A stretch of 64,000 nt of DNA from Paguma larvata (Eukaryota; Chordata; Mammalia; Carnivora; Viverridae), in contig CM057826.1 in NCBI GenBank assembly GCA_030068075.1, positions 68,297,312-68,361,311 on the forward strand, written 5' to 3'. Positions 11,886 to 23,950 of the stretch are shown in pieces. Every line of letters starts with the position of its first letter. Position 1 is the stretch's first letter. Below the pieces are notes generated by a model, which searched no databases, was not told the DNA's origin, and saw nothing but the letters and a program-made list of their open reading frames with translations. The translations under genes were made by a program, and so were the position numbers.

Positions 11886-14223
11886 ATTACTAGTATGCAT
11901 CCTGAAACGAAGTTCCCTCCCACCAAGCTCCGTATCAATTAAGAAATAATTTCATGTTTCTAATTTGAATTTGGTCAAGTTAGAGAAAAAGAAACATTAT
12001 GAAGAAATAATATTCTAGAGTAATTGGTGCCAAAAGAATCCTAAAATGAAAATATAGGTCTTGTTATTAATCCCTTACAACAATCATTTGTAACTATTCC
12101 GCGACAGATTTATTGACTACGGCGTTCATTTAGAAATGCTCAACTAATGAGGACTTGGCCATTAGTTGTGATAATGGTCTATCATTTTGAGCCTGAACCA
12201 TGTGTACTTATTTGGCCTCTTTTCAAAATAATAAATTATTTCAAACTCATTTCTTTTCTTGAAAACGTCCTTACAATTTAGGTCATGCTTTGGATTATGT
12301 GAGTGGTATTCCTACAATCCATCATCCAAAGTAAACTACGATTCTGGGCTATTTTAAGATTGAGAAACTTCAAACATTTTTTTTTTTCAGAAATTGCATA
12401 AAGGGGTAACAGAGGCTTCTCAAACCTCTAATTTATCTTTTTTCTGCCTGTGCTTGATTGTTATTCCATATTAAGGTTATTTTCCTTTTAAAGTAGCTCT
12501 GCACAAAGAGAATATACTGCTAAATACTATTGCAAGGGAATGTTTACAGATGCAAATGACTTCTATTTAAGGAGCTCGTGATTAAAACTTGAAAGAATGT
12601 GGCACTAGAAAGCATGTGAAAAACCTTTGAAAAATCTCACAATAGAACTGAAGATGGGATATTTATAATCTAGGATTACAGCTATAAGGGTACATGTGAA
12701 TATGCGTGTTCAATATGCTGCAGAGGACCTCAAACTGAAACTTGTTAATTTTACTTTTCTTTAATTGAGATAAATTAACTGTTTCATTGTTGGGAAACTG
12801 TAATGCAGAATGAACTAGAAGGCCAGTGCAGAACACTAGAAGGGACTAGTGTTACATTTGCCTGCAACAAGTATGCCAGACGGTTTCAAGAATTGCATCT
12901 TTCTGATAAAGACAAGATATCTTTTTGATAAGTTCTTCACTGGGCCATTTCAATCTTCCGTAGTTGCTTTGAGGCTCGAAGTGTATTTCATTATTTCATT
13001 TTTTTTTTTTATTGCTCACAGAGCAGGCTGCTAATAAAATCAGGAAAAAAGCTGTGATCATTGGCAGACCTATTTTTTCAATCTCTTCGTACCCAGAGAC
13101 GATGTGCCCTTTGGTTTCTTGTCGTAAAGACTGACCTTCCGGGGTCATCCAAGAGGTCAGTTCAAGTCGTGTGTCTCATTTTGGTGGAAATCATGTCTTT
13201 CACCCTTGGGTGTACGAGGCAGTCTGGTTCTGGAGAACGGTCTGGCTCAGGCCCTGGCTGTACAGAACTAATGAACACGTCAGTCGCGTCTCGAGTTTTC
13301 CAGTCTCTGGCACAGCTGTGGCACTTTCCCCCCCTGCTGCGAGGCACAGCACGCTGGCCATTTGTTGGCAAGTTCATATTTCACACTGCAGGGAATTGAA
13401 ATGATTGAACAGACAGAAGAAGAGTTTTATTTGCAGTAGCCTACGTATCCCCAGACTCTGATTTGGCATAAAACATCTGCTTCATGATCTGCTTCAAGGC
13501 CAGTTCCTTTCCTCCAACAAAGGTTACGACTTCAGGCAAGCTGTGCTTCCACTGGCAGGAGGAAATTTGCCCGAAGACTTGATTGAGTCAGAATCAAAGC
13601 ATCCTGCCACAGAATTTCTTTTTTCAATTATCTTCCAAGAGGCAGCCAGACTTTAAATGTATCAGTATAATAAATGTAATGAAATAAGGCAGACACTCCT
13701 TTCCCCGTGTTGCTGTCGAGGGGAGGTGTGCACCCAGTCGCGCATCCTCCCCCAGAAGCCGGGGAGACTCCCCCACTATCTGTGGACACACACATCTTGG
13801 CAAGAACACATCGTAGGTATGGCCTTTGGGTGTGTTTCAGCCTGTCGGCATGATAAATAGGCATGCGCACTGGATTTACCTGCAGTGTTCACATCTTTCT
13901 GATTATAAAAGCAAATGGGCACGATCCTGAATGTAATTATTACTATTTTTCATAGGGAGGAAGCATCATATAGCCTTTGTTTTGTGGCATGGTCCTAATT
14001 ACTAATTATATTTACCCGCATGATTTTGTTGCGGGTGGTCATATTTTTTGTTCAAGACAGTCCTCGCTAGCCTTACAGACATATATACAAAATTAAATCC
14101 TGGCATTTTATTATGCTAGAGCAATTAGATGCCATCCTCGTAATGAGAAACATGACATCTTCATCGTTCTCCTTTATATTTTCATGTTGCTTTAAAGCAG
14201 ACATTTGCCAGAACTGAATACAA

Positions 14224-14227
<4 letters not shown>

Positions 14228-14254
<27 letters not shown>

Positions 14255-14255
14255 C
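14228..14255. repeat. (AC)14 microsatellite
   Basis: This is an uninterrupted AC dinucleotide run of 14 units. It is likely length-polymorphic. Confidence 0.95.
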
Positions 14256-15714
14256 CCCTAATTGAATATCTGCATATCTCCAAGGAGTCCTGTGGGTGAA
14301 ACCATGTATTCATCTTCTTTAGTTCTTAGGCCACTTTGGTTTAAGAGTAAGAACTGTTGCTTTTATGAAGTGCCTTTTTCTATAAAGTCAAAACCTCACA
14401 GCAGTGCACAGAAAGCCAATGGTATAAAGGAGCTAAGTAGAGTCTTTAATAGAGAGAGCTGGGTTGTAAGTGTTTTTGTTCCTACGGAGCAGATAGATTT
14501 GGCTCCATCTGTTCCATATTCATAACAAAGGAGCACACTTACAGGAGGGCCAACTTCCCCGGAGCCGCCTGGTAATGATCTTTTCACCAGAATGAAAGCA
14601 TCGGAACCCAGTGGCTTGGCCCCACGAAAAGCAGCTCGCAGGATTGCCTGTCAGAACCCCGATTTTCTCGTAACTCAGGTAGACAGGAATTTTCCCAATA
14701 TATGGAATGAAAAAAAAAATCAACTGATTTCTCACCTCCCGGCAGCACTGTGTTGTTAGGAAGCTTAAAATGTACGAATATAACCTTCCCCTTCCACAAC
14801 CACAAAAGATTTGTAATTAGATCGTATGAGGGGAAGTCTGCACTTGAAGTATCTCAAGATATCACAGGGGAAGAGGCTATTCTTCAAACTTTTAAGTTGT
14901 TTCTATTCAGATTTTCTAATCTCTTTAAAACTGGGGTTAATGAATAGAAATATGAGTTATGCCAAATAAGGAAAAACCCCTGTTGAGTTTTGTAATTAGC
15001 AAACTTCAAAGTCAATTTCAACTGAGACCTCTTAGATTAAAAAGATAAGTTGACCCAAGAGTACTTACTTCTCTTCAACTAAGCAGAAGAAAAATAGAAT
15101 GAATTTTTTTGCCCAAAATGCTAAGCTATACAAAAAATCTTCCTATTTATATGACATGTAGAGTCAGCATCAAAATGTAAATGATTCCTTAAAACTTAAA
15201 TAGCGCACTGGTATTAATATCATAGCTAGTGGATAGAACGCTTGTATTTATATGCTGGCCTCACAGATTTCTTGAGAAATAGAAACACATTTTGAAGTAT
15301 GGTGATCCTTTTCTCCATTCTGTGTACTTTTCAAATACTAGAAGCTCCTAAAAAATACATCTTTGATTTATTTAATATACTTCATGTTAAAGTTATAATT
15401 GTGATTTATTAAACCTTTTATTGTGCATCTTGGTACCATCTGCACATTATCTCCTTGCTAAACTAGGGTTTCTGGCAAATCAAGTAGTAAACAAATCTCT
15501 CAGAAAGTGTGCTGAGGCAATAAAGCGGACAAGGTTTTCATCTAGCCCTGAGATTGCTCTGTATTTTAGCAAGAGGAAATATAAAAGTAATATTCACAGA
15601 GTGGATAACCTAGCCAATCAATCTGTGAAGATCTCCGGTTTCTGGAACACCTTGGTTCTGTTGGTTATTTTTTTGTAATATATGGACCTGAGTATTCCTG
15701 GCTTATTTGGTTTT

Positions 15715-16045
15715 TAATTCATTCACTTATTCATTCCTTCAAAAATACTTTCTGTGCTCCTACTTTGTACTAAGTACTGTATTAGGTTTTGGAAACATGG
15801 TGATGTATTAAAAAATGGTTACTGCGTCTAGAGCTCACAGTTTAATTGGGAAATAGACAATAAACCAGGAAACAAACAAATCTCTAACTGCCAATTACAC
15901 TAGGACCTATAAAAGGAACTAGATGCAGTGACAGAGAAAAATAGAGAAAACGGCTTTCCGTCAGGTGGGTGGTCATGGAAAGCCTCTGTTTAGGGAGGCA
16001 GCAGTTGAGCCGTGGCCTGAAAGCAAGTATCAAGTATGTTTTTGG
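15715..16045 (-). repeat. L2 LINE fragment (antisense)
   Basis: TCATTCACTTATTCATTCC, TTTGTACTAAGTACTGTATT, GAGCTCACAGTTTAATTGGG, ATAGACAATAAACCAGGAAA and GGTCATGGAAAGCCTCTG follow the antisense L2 3' end in order. Confidence 0.75.
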
Positions 16046-16309
16046 TGCACAGAGGATAGTTTATGTCCACAGGAAAGTCTATTTAAAGGGTTGATTTGGA
16101 TTTCCAATTTGATACTTGACTTATTAAAGTAACACATTTTTAAATGTTTAAATTTTCAAATTTAGCCTATTCACATTCATTGACATATCATCTTATTATT
16201 CTGTATATAAGACAAGTAAATGTAAATATTTGGCTCCATTTACAGACTCAGTTAATTAAACTCCTTTAGCCAATTAAAGATAAATAAAAAGTAAAGAGAA
16301 TATATCACA

Positions 16310-16425
16310 TCTTTAGTGAAGTACAATTAACACATGGCATAATATTAGTTGCCAGCATAGAGTATATTGAGTTAACAATTCTATACGTTAGTCAGTGCTC
16401 ACCACAAGAAGTCTTCCTTTTTAAG
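16310..16425 (-). repeat. L1M 3'-end fragment (antisense)
   Basis: GTACAATTAACACATGGCAT followed by ATAATATTAGTTGCCAG and GTCAGTGCTCACCACAAGAA resembles the reverse complement of an L1M 3' UTR. The related + strand sequence is visible in this window at ~59040-59150. Diverged. Confidence 0.4.
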
Positions 16426-18109
16426 GACTTAAATTGTTTGACTGTAAAACCCTCCCAAGTATTTAATTAATTCTTATTACAATAATTGAAACTGAAAAAT
16501 ATGTTTTAATTCTGGGAAATGTTTTTAAACTGTATGTAATTTAGGATGTCATTAGTCAAAAAGTCTAAATCAGTTATTCCATTACATATTTTTAAATTGG
16601 AACGACATGCCTGACCAGTTACTCTGAATGGTCAGAAAGCCTTCAGGTTCCACATTCTCAGGTGCTTTTTTTTTAACACAAAAAAATACTAGCGCTACGA
16701 TTTTGATTCACTTAAAAATGCCTATGCTTAGTTTTAAAACTCAGCTGTATCTCCTAACCCAGTTTTGGGATTACGCTCTCATGTAGTGTCTGAGGTTCCC
16801 TGACTTGCCAAGCCTTCTTAATGACGAGAGGATTTCAGCCGGGACGGCTTCACTCTTCACCTCTGATTATGATCCCCAGTGTCATTTTTCTGTCCTTAAG
16901 GAAGCTTGAGGTCCCCGGATCCTCGCATCGCCTTGCCTTTGTTCTCCTATTTACTGGTGGGGCCTGCAGCCCCACACAGACTGATCATTTCATGAGACTC
17001 TGGATATCTTTGGCTCCTAAAGATGCGCACATTCCTTTCACTTCCATCTTACTGTTTGGGCCACACACTTGCAGACATCATACCTCCTTGAATTTTGTGT
17101 ATCTCCCCAGGTTTTGACTCTTACGTCACAGTTTCCAAGATCATTCCATAGAAAGGCAGCAGAGAGAGGGGAGGAGCCTTCCAGAAAAGGGGATTTCTTC
17201 CTTTTTTTTTTTTTAATTTCCTTACCCCTCACTCCATTTTCTTTTTTATTCTAATCCTGAATTTTCGTTTACGTTTACAGCTCTACGGATTTTTGTTGCC
17301 TCTAGACTCCTCCAAATCTTTATGGAACACATGTTATGAACAAAGCAGGGACTCACAGGCACTGGGGACCCAGCAGGGCTCCTGCCCGCAGGGAACTCCC
17401 AATCCCTGCAGCAGAGACACAGGGTAACAGCCAGCCCTGAGACCAAACAGAATGGGGTGCGTGCCATTACCTGATAGAAACAGATCCACGTAAGAAGCCA
17501 AAAGAGTGTTTTCGTGTTGGAAGAATGGGGAAATATCTCAAGTGGCCAGAGAGAGCTGGGATTTCTGAGAAGCAAAGGAAAAGGTCACATGAAAGAAGGG
17601 AGCCAGGGAGGTTCTGGGAGGGAATATTGTTGGGACTAGCTACTAATATGGATTAAAGCAGGGAGGAGTGGGAGAGCTAAAGAAGGAAATCAAAGTTGGG
17701 GCCGATTGTGAAAGACTGGCTGCTTTGCCGCCTGACAGTGCACAGCCATGAACTTTCCTGGAACTGGTCCTCATTAGAGACCACTAGAGCAAACCAGAAC
17801 TTAGTTCTTGGCATTATCTTGGATTTTATTCACTCTGTCAACATTAAAAGCTTCATCAAGGAAAGCATTTGGGGTGTGAAGTGATATGTACAGTCTTGGT
17901 ACCTAAATGACTTCCTCTTTGGTAGAATTTAGCCTTCTGAAGAGAGGACATTCATTTGTTCAGGCCTCTAGGGTTCCATGGGGTCTGGCCACCCTTGCCT
18001 AGAGACATCTCTTATCTCCAGAAATGGCGGACATTGCGAGTAGTGGCCTCCTGGCTAAGGAAAACAAAGACATAACTGATACGTCTAAGTAGATATTTAC
18101 CCAAAAAGG

Positions 18110-18350
18110 ATGCAAAAGAATATCGAATTCAGGCGCAGGAACCCTTCTAGGCCGCAGAGTGTCCCCGGCTGGTGTGGGCGTGGCGGCCAGCTGCCTCCCC
18201 TCTGCGCTGCAGTCCGTGCACGCCAGGGCTCCCTCCGCTCTGCCTCTGTGCCCAGCAGCAAGGGCGGTCTCCATGCCTGGCCTGCTCACTGCTCTGCGGG
18301 AGCTACGTCCTTGTCTTTGGTCGGCATCCCTATAATACAATAGCACGGTC
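18110..18350. other. Small CpG-rich, GC-rich block in intron 2
   Basis: About 15 CpG dinucleotides occur in ~240 bp (for example GGCGCAGG, GGCCGCAG, GGGCGTGGCGGCC, CTGCGCTG). The surrounding intron is AT-rich and CpG-poor. It is too short for a classical CpG island. Long frames are open on both strands, but this is expected in GC-rich DNA and gives no recognisable protein. Confidence 0.5.
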
Positions 18351-18804
18351 ACACTTGTAACATGGATTGAAAAAAGAACTCACAGAATCTTAGCATGATC
18401 TTCAAAAGGACAGGTCATCCAGTGCCCTTTGTAATTCTCTGAACTCTCACTCCATAGTGTGCATACTCACATAAACCCCCTTAGCCCCCATATCCACATC
18501 AAAACTATGGTAGAATACAGTTTTTCTAATTTAGGCTACAAATAAAAGGTCACACTTGTCCCCCTGGTTTTCCTTATGAGTAAGAATTTTGTCACAACTA
18601 TCCATAACCTGGCCCCTCCCCTTCCTGTAAATGGATGCTCAGAACTAGGGACTGCTTGCTGAGGGAACTCCAAGTGCAGAAGGAGCGGTAAGGACAGAAC
18701 TCATGCTGTCAATCTGTGGAATAGTGACCCGATATTCTAGATCTAAAGAGATCGGTCACCTGAGATTTTAAGTGCAGTATAACAGTCTACTGCTCCTCTC
18801 GAGG

Positions 18805-18965
18805 AGAAGTTCATACTTATATTTTTTTTCCATAGGGAAACAGGGGCTCACGTAGGTTAAGCAGCTGACTGAAAGGCATCACAGAAGCCACAACAGGTAA
18901 ACCAGGAAAAAAAATTGAGATCATCATTGTACATGCCTTGAAACCACTAAACCATGCCCATTCTA
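18805..18965 (+). repeat. Possible MIR fragment
   Basis: ATAGGGAAACAGGGGCTCAC, GTAGGTTAAGCAGCTGACTG and AACCACTAAACCATGCC resemble a diverged MIR in + orientation. Confidence 0.45.
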
Positions 18966-21582
18966 AGGTCCCTCACCAGGGAAGATAAGGATGATAGTGG
19001 TTATGGAAACTGCAAAGAGATAATAGCTTTTTTCCAGGAACTTGTTGGAGTTGTATTAACTTGATGACTAATTAGTAATTTACCGTTGTGCTCTTAGTGC
19101 TATATAACAACATTGTTCCTGCTAAATACTGTGTAAGTGAGGAATGGAATTTGTAGCTCTCATTGCTTACCAGTTAACAGAAACTCCAATAACAGATCAT
19201 AGAGGTGCCAAAGGAGCTTGTGGAGAAGGAATAATATAAATAGTTCCTCTCTGGGATTCTAGGAATTCTGCCTTGTGTCTAAGTTTTTGTTTTTGTTATT
19301 ACCTTTATTATGTGGCTTCTAGCGGAAGAAGAGTTTTTGTAAGTGAGTCGTTCTGCTTATCTGTTTTCTTTTGTCAGATTATACTTATCTAGTACAGCGG
19401 GCAAAATTCATCAAAATCACCACAAACAAGAGAGAAAGAACTATCTGACCCTAGTGACCTGGGACAGTCATTTCAATAGTGTGGCCTCAGGCAAGTCCAG
19501 GTCTGAGAAGATAGTTATAATACAATTTGTAATAGGAAACTGACTTTTCCTGTTAAAATATGTCCTGTCCGTTGATTTTTTAAAGTAAAATATCCAGTAA
19601 GGAACTTAAAACTCTAAACACGAGGCAATATAGTTAACAATTAAAATACTATCTAAATATTACCTTGCTTTCTGGGCCTATGTGGACTGGATTTTTCCAG
19701 TCACATCATGGAAGGAGACACTTTTAAGCTGACTCAGTTTTTTCTTAAAAAGAATTGGAAATGTTTCTTACAGAGAGGATAATGTAAAAAGCATTCTCTG
19801 AAATCCAGGTTATTTTTTGGTCATGCCTTAATAGATACCAAAGTGTATGGGACAGATCCTACCCTCTTGAGTAGCGGTAGGAACAAGTTTGTTGTCATTG
19901 AGCTTTAAAACGCAAGTAAAAGTTTACCCACACTTGAAATAAATGTGTACAAGAGCATGATAATGTCCTGTTTGTTTTCCTAGAAATCAGTGGCAAGAAA
20001 CTTGTCCTCGGCCATTTATTTGAGGTTGCTAGGAAAAAAATAATTAATCTACTGAGGCTTAGCTCCCGGAATTTAAATAATACTTAAGTTAGCATTTGCA
20101 GTGAGAATTTGGCCTAAGGGGGTGGAGAGCTGGGAGAAGGGGGGCCATGGGTGTGATGGGTGGTACCTCCTATTTTCTCTTTTGTCTGAGGCTGCACAGC
20201 TGGAACTAATTTCACTTCCCTCTCCCTGAACTTTACTCTAATTATTTGTCCCTGTTACAGTTCCCTGGTGTTGAAACACAAGTTTTAGCTCATGGAGTAC
20301 ATGGTCCTACCCTTATTATTACAGTGGGAAACACCCCTCTTCCTTTTCTAATTTTTTTTTAAAGAAACATCCCCAGAGCCCTATCAAAGATTCTAGTATT
20401 TATGTGATATTTTAAGTTTCTTCAAGGTTCCTACCTTTACTTAGTAACCTCTTTTCCAAGTGTTACAATGAGGCTTTGACCTTAACCTGCCAGTGATTTA
20501 AGTCTTGGAACACCACTGGCTTGGGAAGAGAAAGTGTGTGGCCAAATGTAGCCAGCTCCTGTAGTTGCTCTTAGGATAGAAGTTTAATAAACCTGGGGCC
20601 AAGAGCAGGTTATTAAAACATGTGAGTTTTAAATCTCAAAAGGTAGAATGGTGATATATATTCCATTGTAACTGGTCGTTTTGTTCTTAATATGAAAATT
20701 AGGTGTTGTGCTGCCTTTTAAAAAAGGGCAGCTGGCCAGTTGCAAATTGTTACTGGGATATTCTTTCCTAACTTTTAAGACTTTTTCTGTGGTCTGGTAA
20801 CCATTTTCCAAAACGTCCATATGGCTTTCGTTAATCTCTATCCTATACCCACCACTTCTTCTGTTCCCCACCTCCATGCGCATATACAAAATGGATTTTG
20901 GTTCATTAAATTCTGGAAGACATTTTCAGTAGTACCGTGGATTTAAGTAGGCTTTACTTTTTCAGCATTTATTGTGAAAGGAATATTAATGCTTAATTCT
21001 GCTGTCGCCTCGTCTAATTTGCATATATCTGTGTTGTATGTTAAACTACATGAAAACCTACAGAGAAAAGACTCGGCTCTGCTAACAACTAATAGCCTAT
21101 CTCTTCTTTTGACTTGCACAAATTGAGAAATATTGCCTGTGGCAAACATAATGGAAAACTGCATTTTTAATGCTCCCACACACACTTGTTTCTTTAAAAG
21201 GAAGAAGAAAGTGGCTCAGTATTCTTAAAAATACAACTTCTCGAAGTACCCAGATTGACAAGGGACATAGGAAAGGAGAAGGATTTGGCTTTTAGAATTA
21301 AGATTTGGGGATGAATAAGGTTAGGCAGAGATATTCAAGTTGACTGATGAAGACAGTATTGGGCTTAAAAATGTTGAGAAAAAAGTACCAGAGTATATCA
21401 CCCCATCTGCTAAGCTTCTGGTTTTTCACAAAGAAAGATGTTTGCTGCCTTGATTACTTTTAGTTGCTTGAAATCTCAAAATGTTTGTTTTTAATTTAAT
21501 AGTCTGTGTATAAGATAATTGATACAAGCTTTTTGATACAGAGAGAAGTTTTAACTTATTATTACAATCCTTTCAGTTCATG

Positions 21583-21787
21583 TTTTTTTTTTTGTTTTAA
21601 CATTTATTCATTTTTGAGGGAAAGAGAGACAGAGCCTGAGTAGGGGAGGGAGACAACAGAATCTGACGCAGTCTCCAGCTCTGAGCTGTCAGCACAGAGC
21701 CCTATGCGGGACTCGAACTCACAAACTGTGAGATCAGGACCTGAGCCAAAGTCAGAGGATCAACCGACTGAGCCACCCAGGCGTCCC
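21583..21787 (-). mobile_element. Carnivore tRNA-derived SINE (antisense)
   Basis: Read on the minus strand, it begins GGGACGCCTGGGTGGCTCAG, has a B-box-like region (reverse complement of GGGACTCGAACTC) and ends in a TTTTTGTTTTAACATTTATT-type A-rich tail. This is the SINEC type characteristic of carnivores, about 205 bp and nearly full length. Possible target-site duplication: AGTTCATG upstream and AGTTCACATG downstream. Confidence 0.9.
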
Positions 21788-22665
21788 TTAGTTCACATGT
21801 TTTTAAGTTCATCTTTATATGCTATTTCTCCTATTTGAGGAAGGGCATTCTGTCTTATGATTTAAATTTACATTTTGTATCAAAGCTTCTTTAAGTTCAC
21901 CCAGCAATTTGGAGTTAAAGTGAGACATCATGATAATTGCACAAATTAGCACAGGTTGGCTGCATTAGCAAAAACAAACTAAGTGGCATGGGAAGGAAAA
22001 TGAAAAACCATTTTTTAAGTGCTGGAGTGAAAACAAATAGATACATCTTGTAGTATTTCTTCAACAGCAGTTTATAATTACTTCTTTTCAAGGCCTGTTT
22101 TAAGTGGACTTGTTACAGTAGCTTGAAAAGTAAACTAGGGGATCTAGTTGTTTAGACATAAGGCAGAATAAGGCAAGAGCTGCCTGGTGGAAACAAGGGC
22201 ATGGCAGGTTTTTACAGAGGAGATCCCAATGCCTTAGCTTTCAAGGTCTCTCTTCAGTTGTCCATGGGAAGCTTTTGGTAGCACAGAGTTGTTTTTAGAT
22301 AGCACATTTGGGGCTAAGACATTTAAGAGTCACGGTTTCTGTGGGTGAGTGATCCAGGGGAAGCTAGGCTGGGTCCTTTGGGTCTGGGTCTCCCACAAGG
22401 GAACAGTCATTTAAAGGCTCAGTTGAGAAGGATTCACTCTCTAGTTCACGCGTCAGATTGCTGGCTGATTGATTTCTTTGCACTCTTGGCTGGAAGTCTC
22501 CCTCAGTTCCTTGCCACCTGGCCCCTGCATGGAGATTCTCACAATACAGCACCTTGCTTCATGAGCAAGAGAGACAGTGCTAGCAAGAAAGAAGGCACAG
22601 TCTTCTGCAACCTACTCACAGAAATGACATCCTATCACGTTTCCTGTATTCTACTCATTAGAGGC

Positions 22666-22687
22666 AAAAAAAAAAAAAAAAAAAAAA
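22666..22687. repeat. Poly(A) run, 22 bp
   Basis: This is an uninterrupted A22. Nothing upstream looks like a known retroposon body, so its origin is unresolved. Confidence 0.85.
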
Positions 22688-23465
22688 CCTAGGTCCAGCC
22701 CACTCTCAAGTGAGAATAATCAGAGCCAGGTCAGAAGCTACCTATGAAAAGCATGATGCCATTATACCTTTGTTATGTCCCAACTGATAAGCCTGCAGCG
22801 AATTGTGACGTGAATGTTGTGTATACTTATAATGCTAAATACATCTTCTAGGAGTACTGATTGGGGACATTGAATGTCGTCCCCTTTATATATCAAATTG
22901 GTTGCTAAGTGCTGAGCTTGAGCTAACCTGAGCCCCAGGAGACCAAGGAAACCATTTTCAGGAATGGCTGGAGTTGGGGCCCCTGTCTGAGGTCATGGAA
23001 GAGACTAAAGATAAGCAGCCTTCATGGCCTTATTAGCATGCTACTCTAAACACAGAAGACCCTGAGGTTGTATTTCATTATGTGTTGTAAAGTTTTGATT
23101 GGTTCTTTGCAGATGGTAGGGGCAAAGGACCCTGTGGTATGATTTATAAAGTTTCTATTAAGATAGCAGAGTGAGAGGTTATACTTGTTTTACTGGTCCC
23201 CTATCCCTACTCCCAGCTTCCGGACGCCAAATGTACATTTTCAGCAATAAACTGAATAAAAGGATATGAATTTGGGTTATGTGACAAATGTTTAAGATGG
23301 AGTTGCATTACACATTTTAATTTGACCAAGTCTGTTAGAAAATCCATGCATGTTTATGGGAAGACTTCAGGTCTAGCTCTTCTTTATCTTTTGCTGGTTA
23401 AGGCTTCTTTTTGGTTGCTCCAGTGTGGCAACTCAGGGAGGAAATGTGTTTTGTTTTTGTGTCTT

Positions 23466-23615
23466 TAGTGTTTATTCATTTTTGAAAGAGAGAGCAGGGG
23501 AGGAGCAGAGAGAGAGGGGGACAGTGAGCCCGATGCGGGGCTCAAATTCATGAAGCCTGAGATCATGACCTGAGCCAAGTTGATCGGTCAACTGACTGAG
23601 CCACAAAGGCGCCTC
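23466..23615 (-). mobile_element. Carnivore tRNA-derived SINE (antisense, diverged)
   Basis: On the + strand it reads GTTTATTCATTTTTGAAAGAG, AGCCCGATGCGGGGCTCAAA, GAGATCATGACCTGAGCC and CAACTGACTGAGCCAC (partial phrases). This is the reverse of the SINEC head and body. It is shorter than the 21.6-kb copy, having lost part of the middle. Confidence 0.9.
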
Positions 23616-23839
23616 AAGGGAGGAACTGTTTTAATTCCTTTGTCCCATATCCTGTTGATTGGCTTCTGCAGGCGATAAAATTCCCTCTGATAAACATGTC
23701 TGGGACACCTTCCCACTCCTAGACCAAGCTAAGTCCATGCCCAAAGCCTTGCTGGCAATTCTTTCAGACTTCAGTTACTTCAGTTACCACACCGATCCCT
23801 CGTGTGGTTCATATTTATATCCTTGGCCGGAATAGCACC

Positions 23840-23950
23840 CACACAAGGATAGGAACAGTGTGTCTTACCTACCTTTATACCCCTAGTACCTAACAGGGAA
23901 ACAGGCACATGGTATGAATTTTAAAGCATTTGAATGGGTGGATGAAGCTG
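23840..23950 (+). repeat. L2 3'-end fragment
   Basis: AGGAACAGTGTGTCTTACC, CCCTAGTACCTAACAGG and GCACATGGTATGAATTTTAA end near GAATGGGTGGATGAA, which is the L2 3' tail in + orientation. Confidence 0.65.

Noticed and set aside
17999..18360. Open frames on both strands over the CpG-rich intron block
   Set aside because: GC-rich sequence lowers stop frequency on both strands. No domain, start context or splice structure supports a gene.
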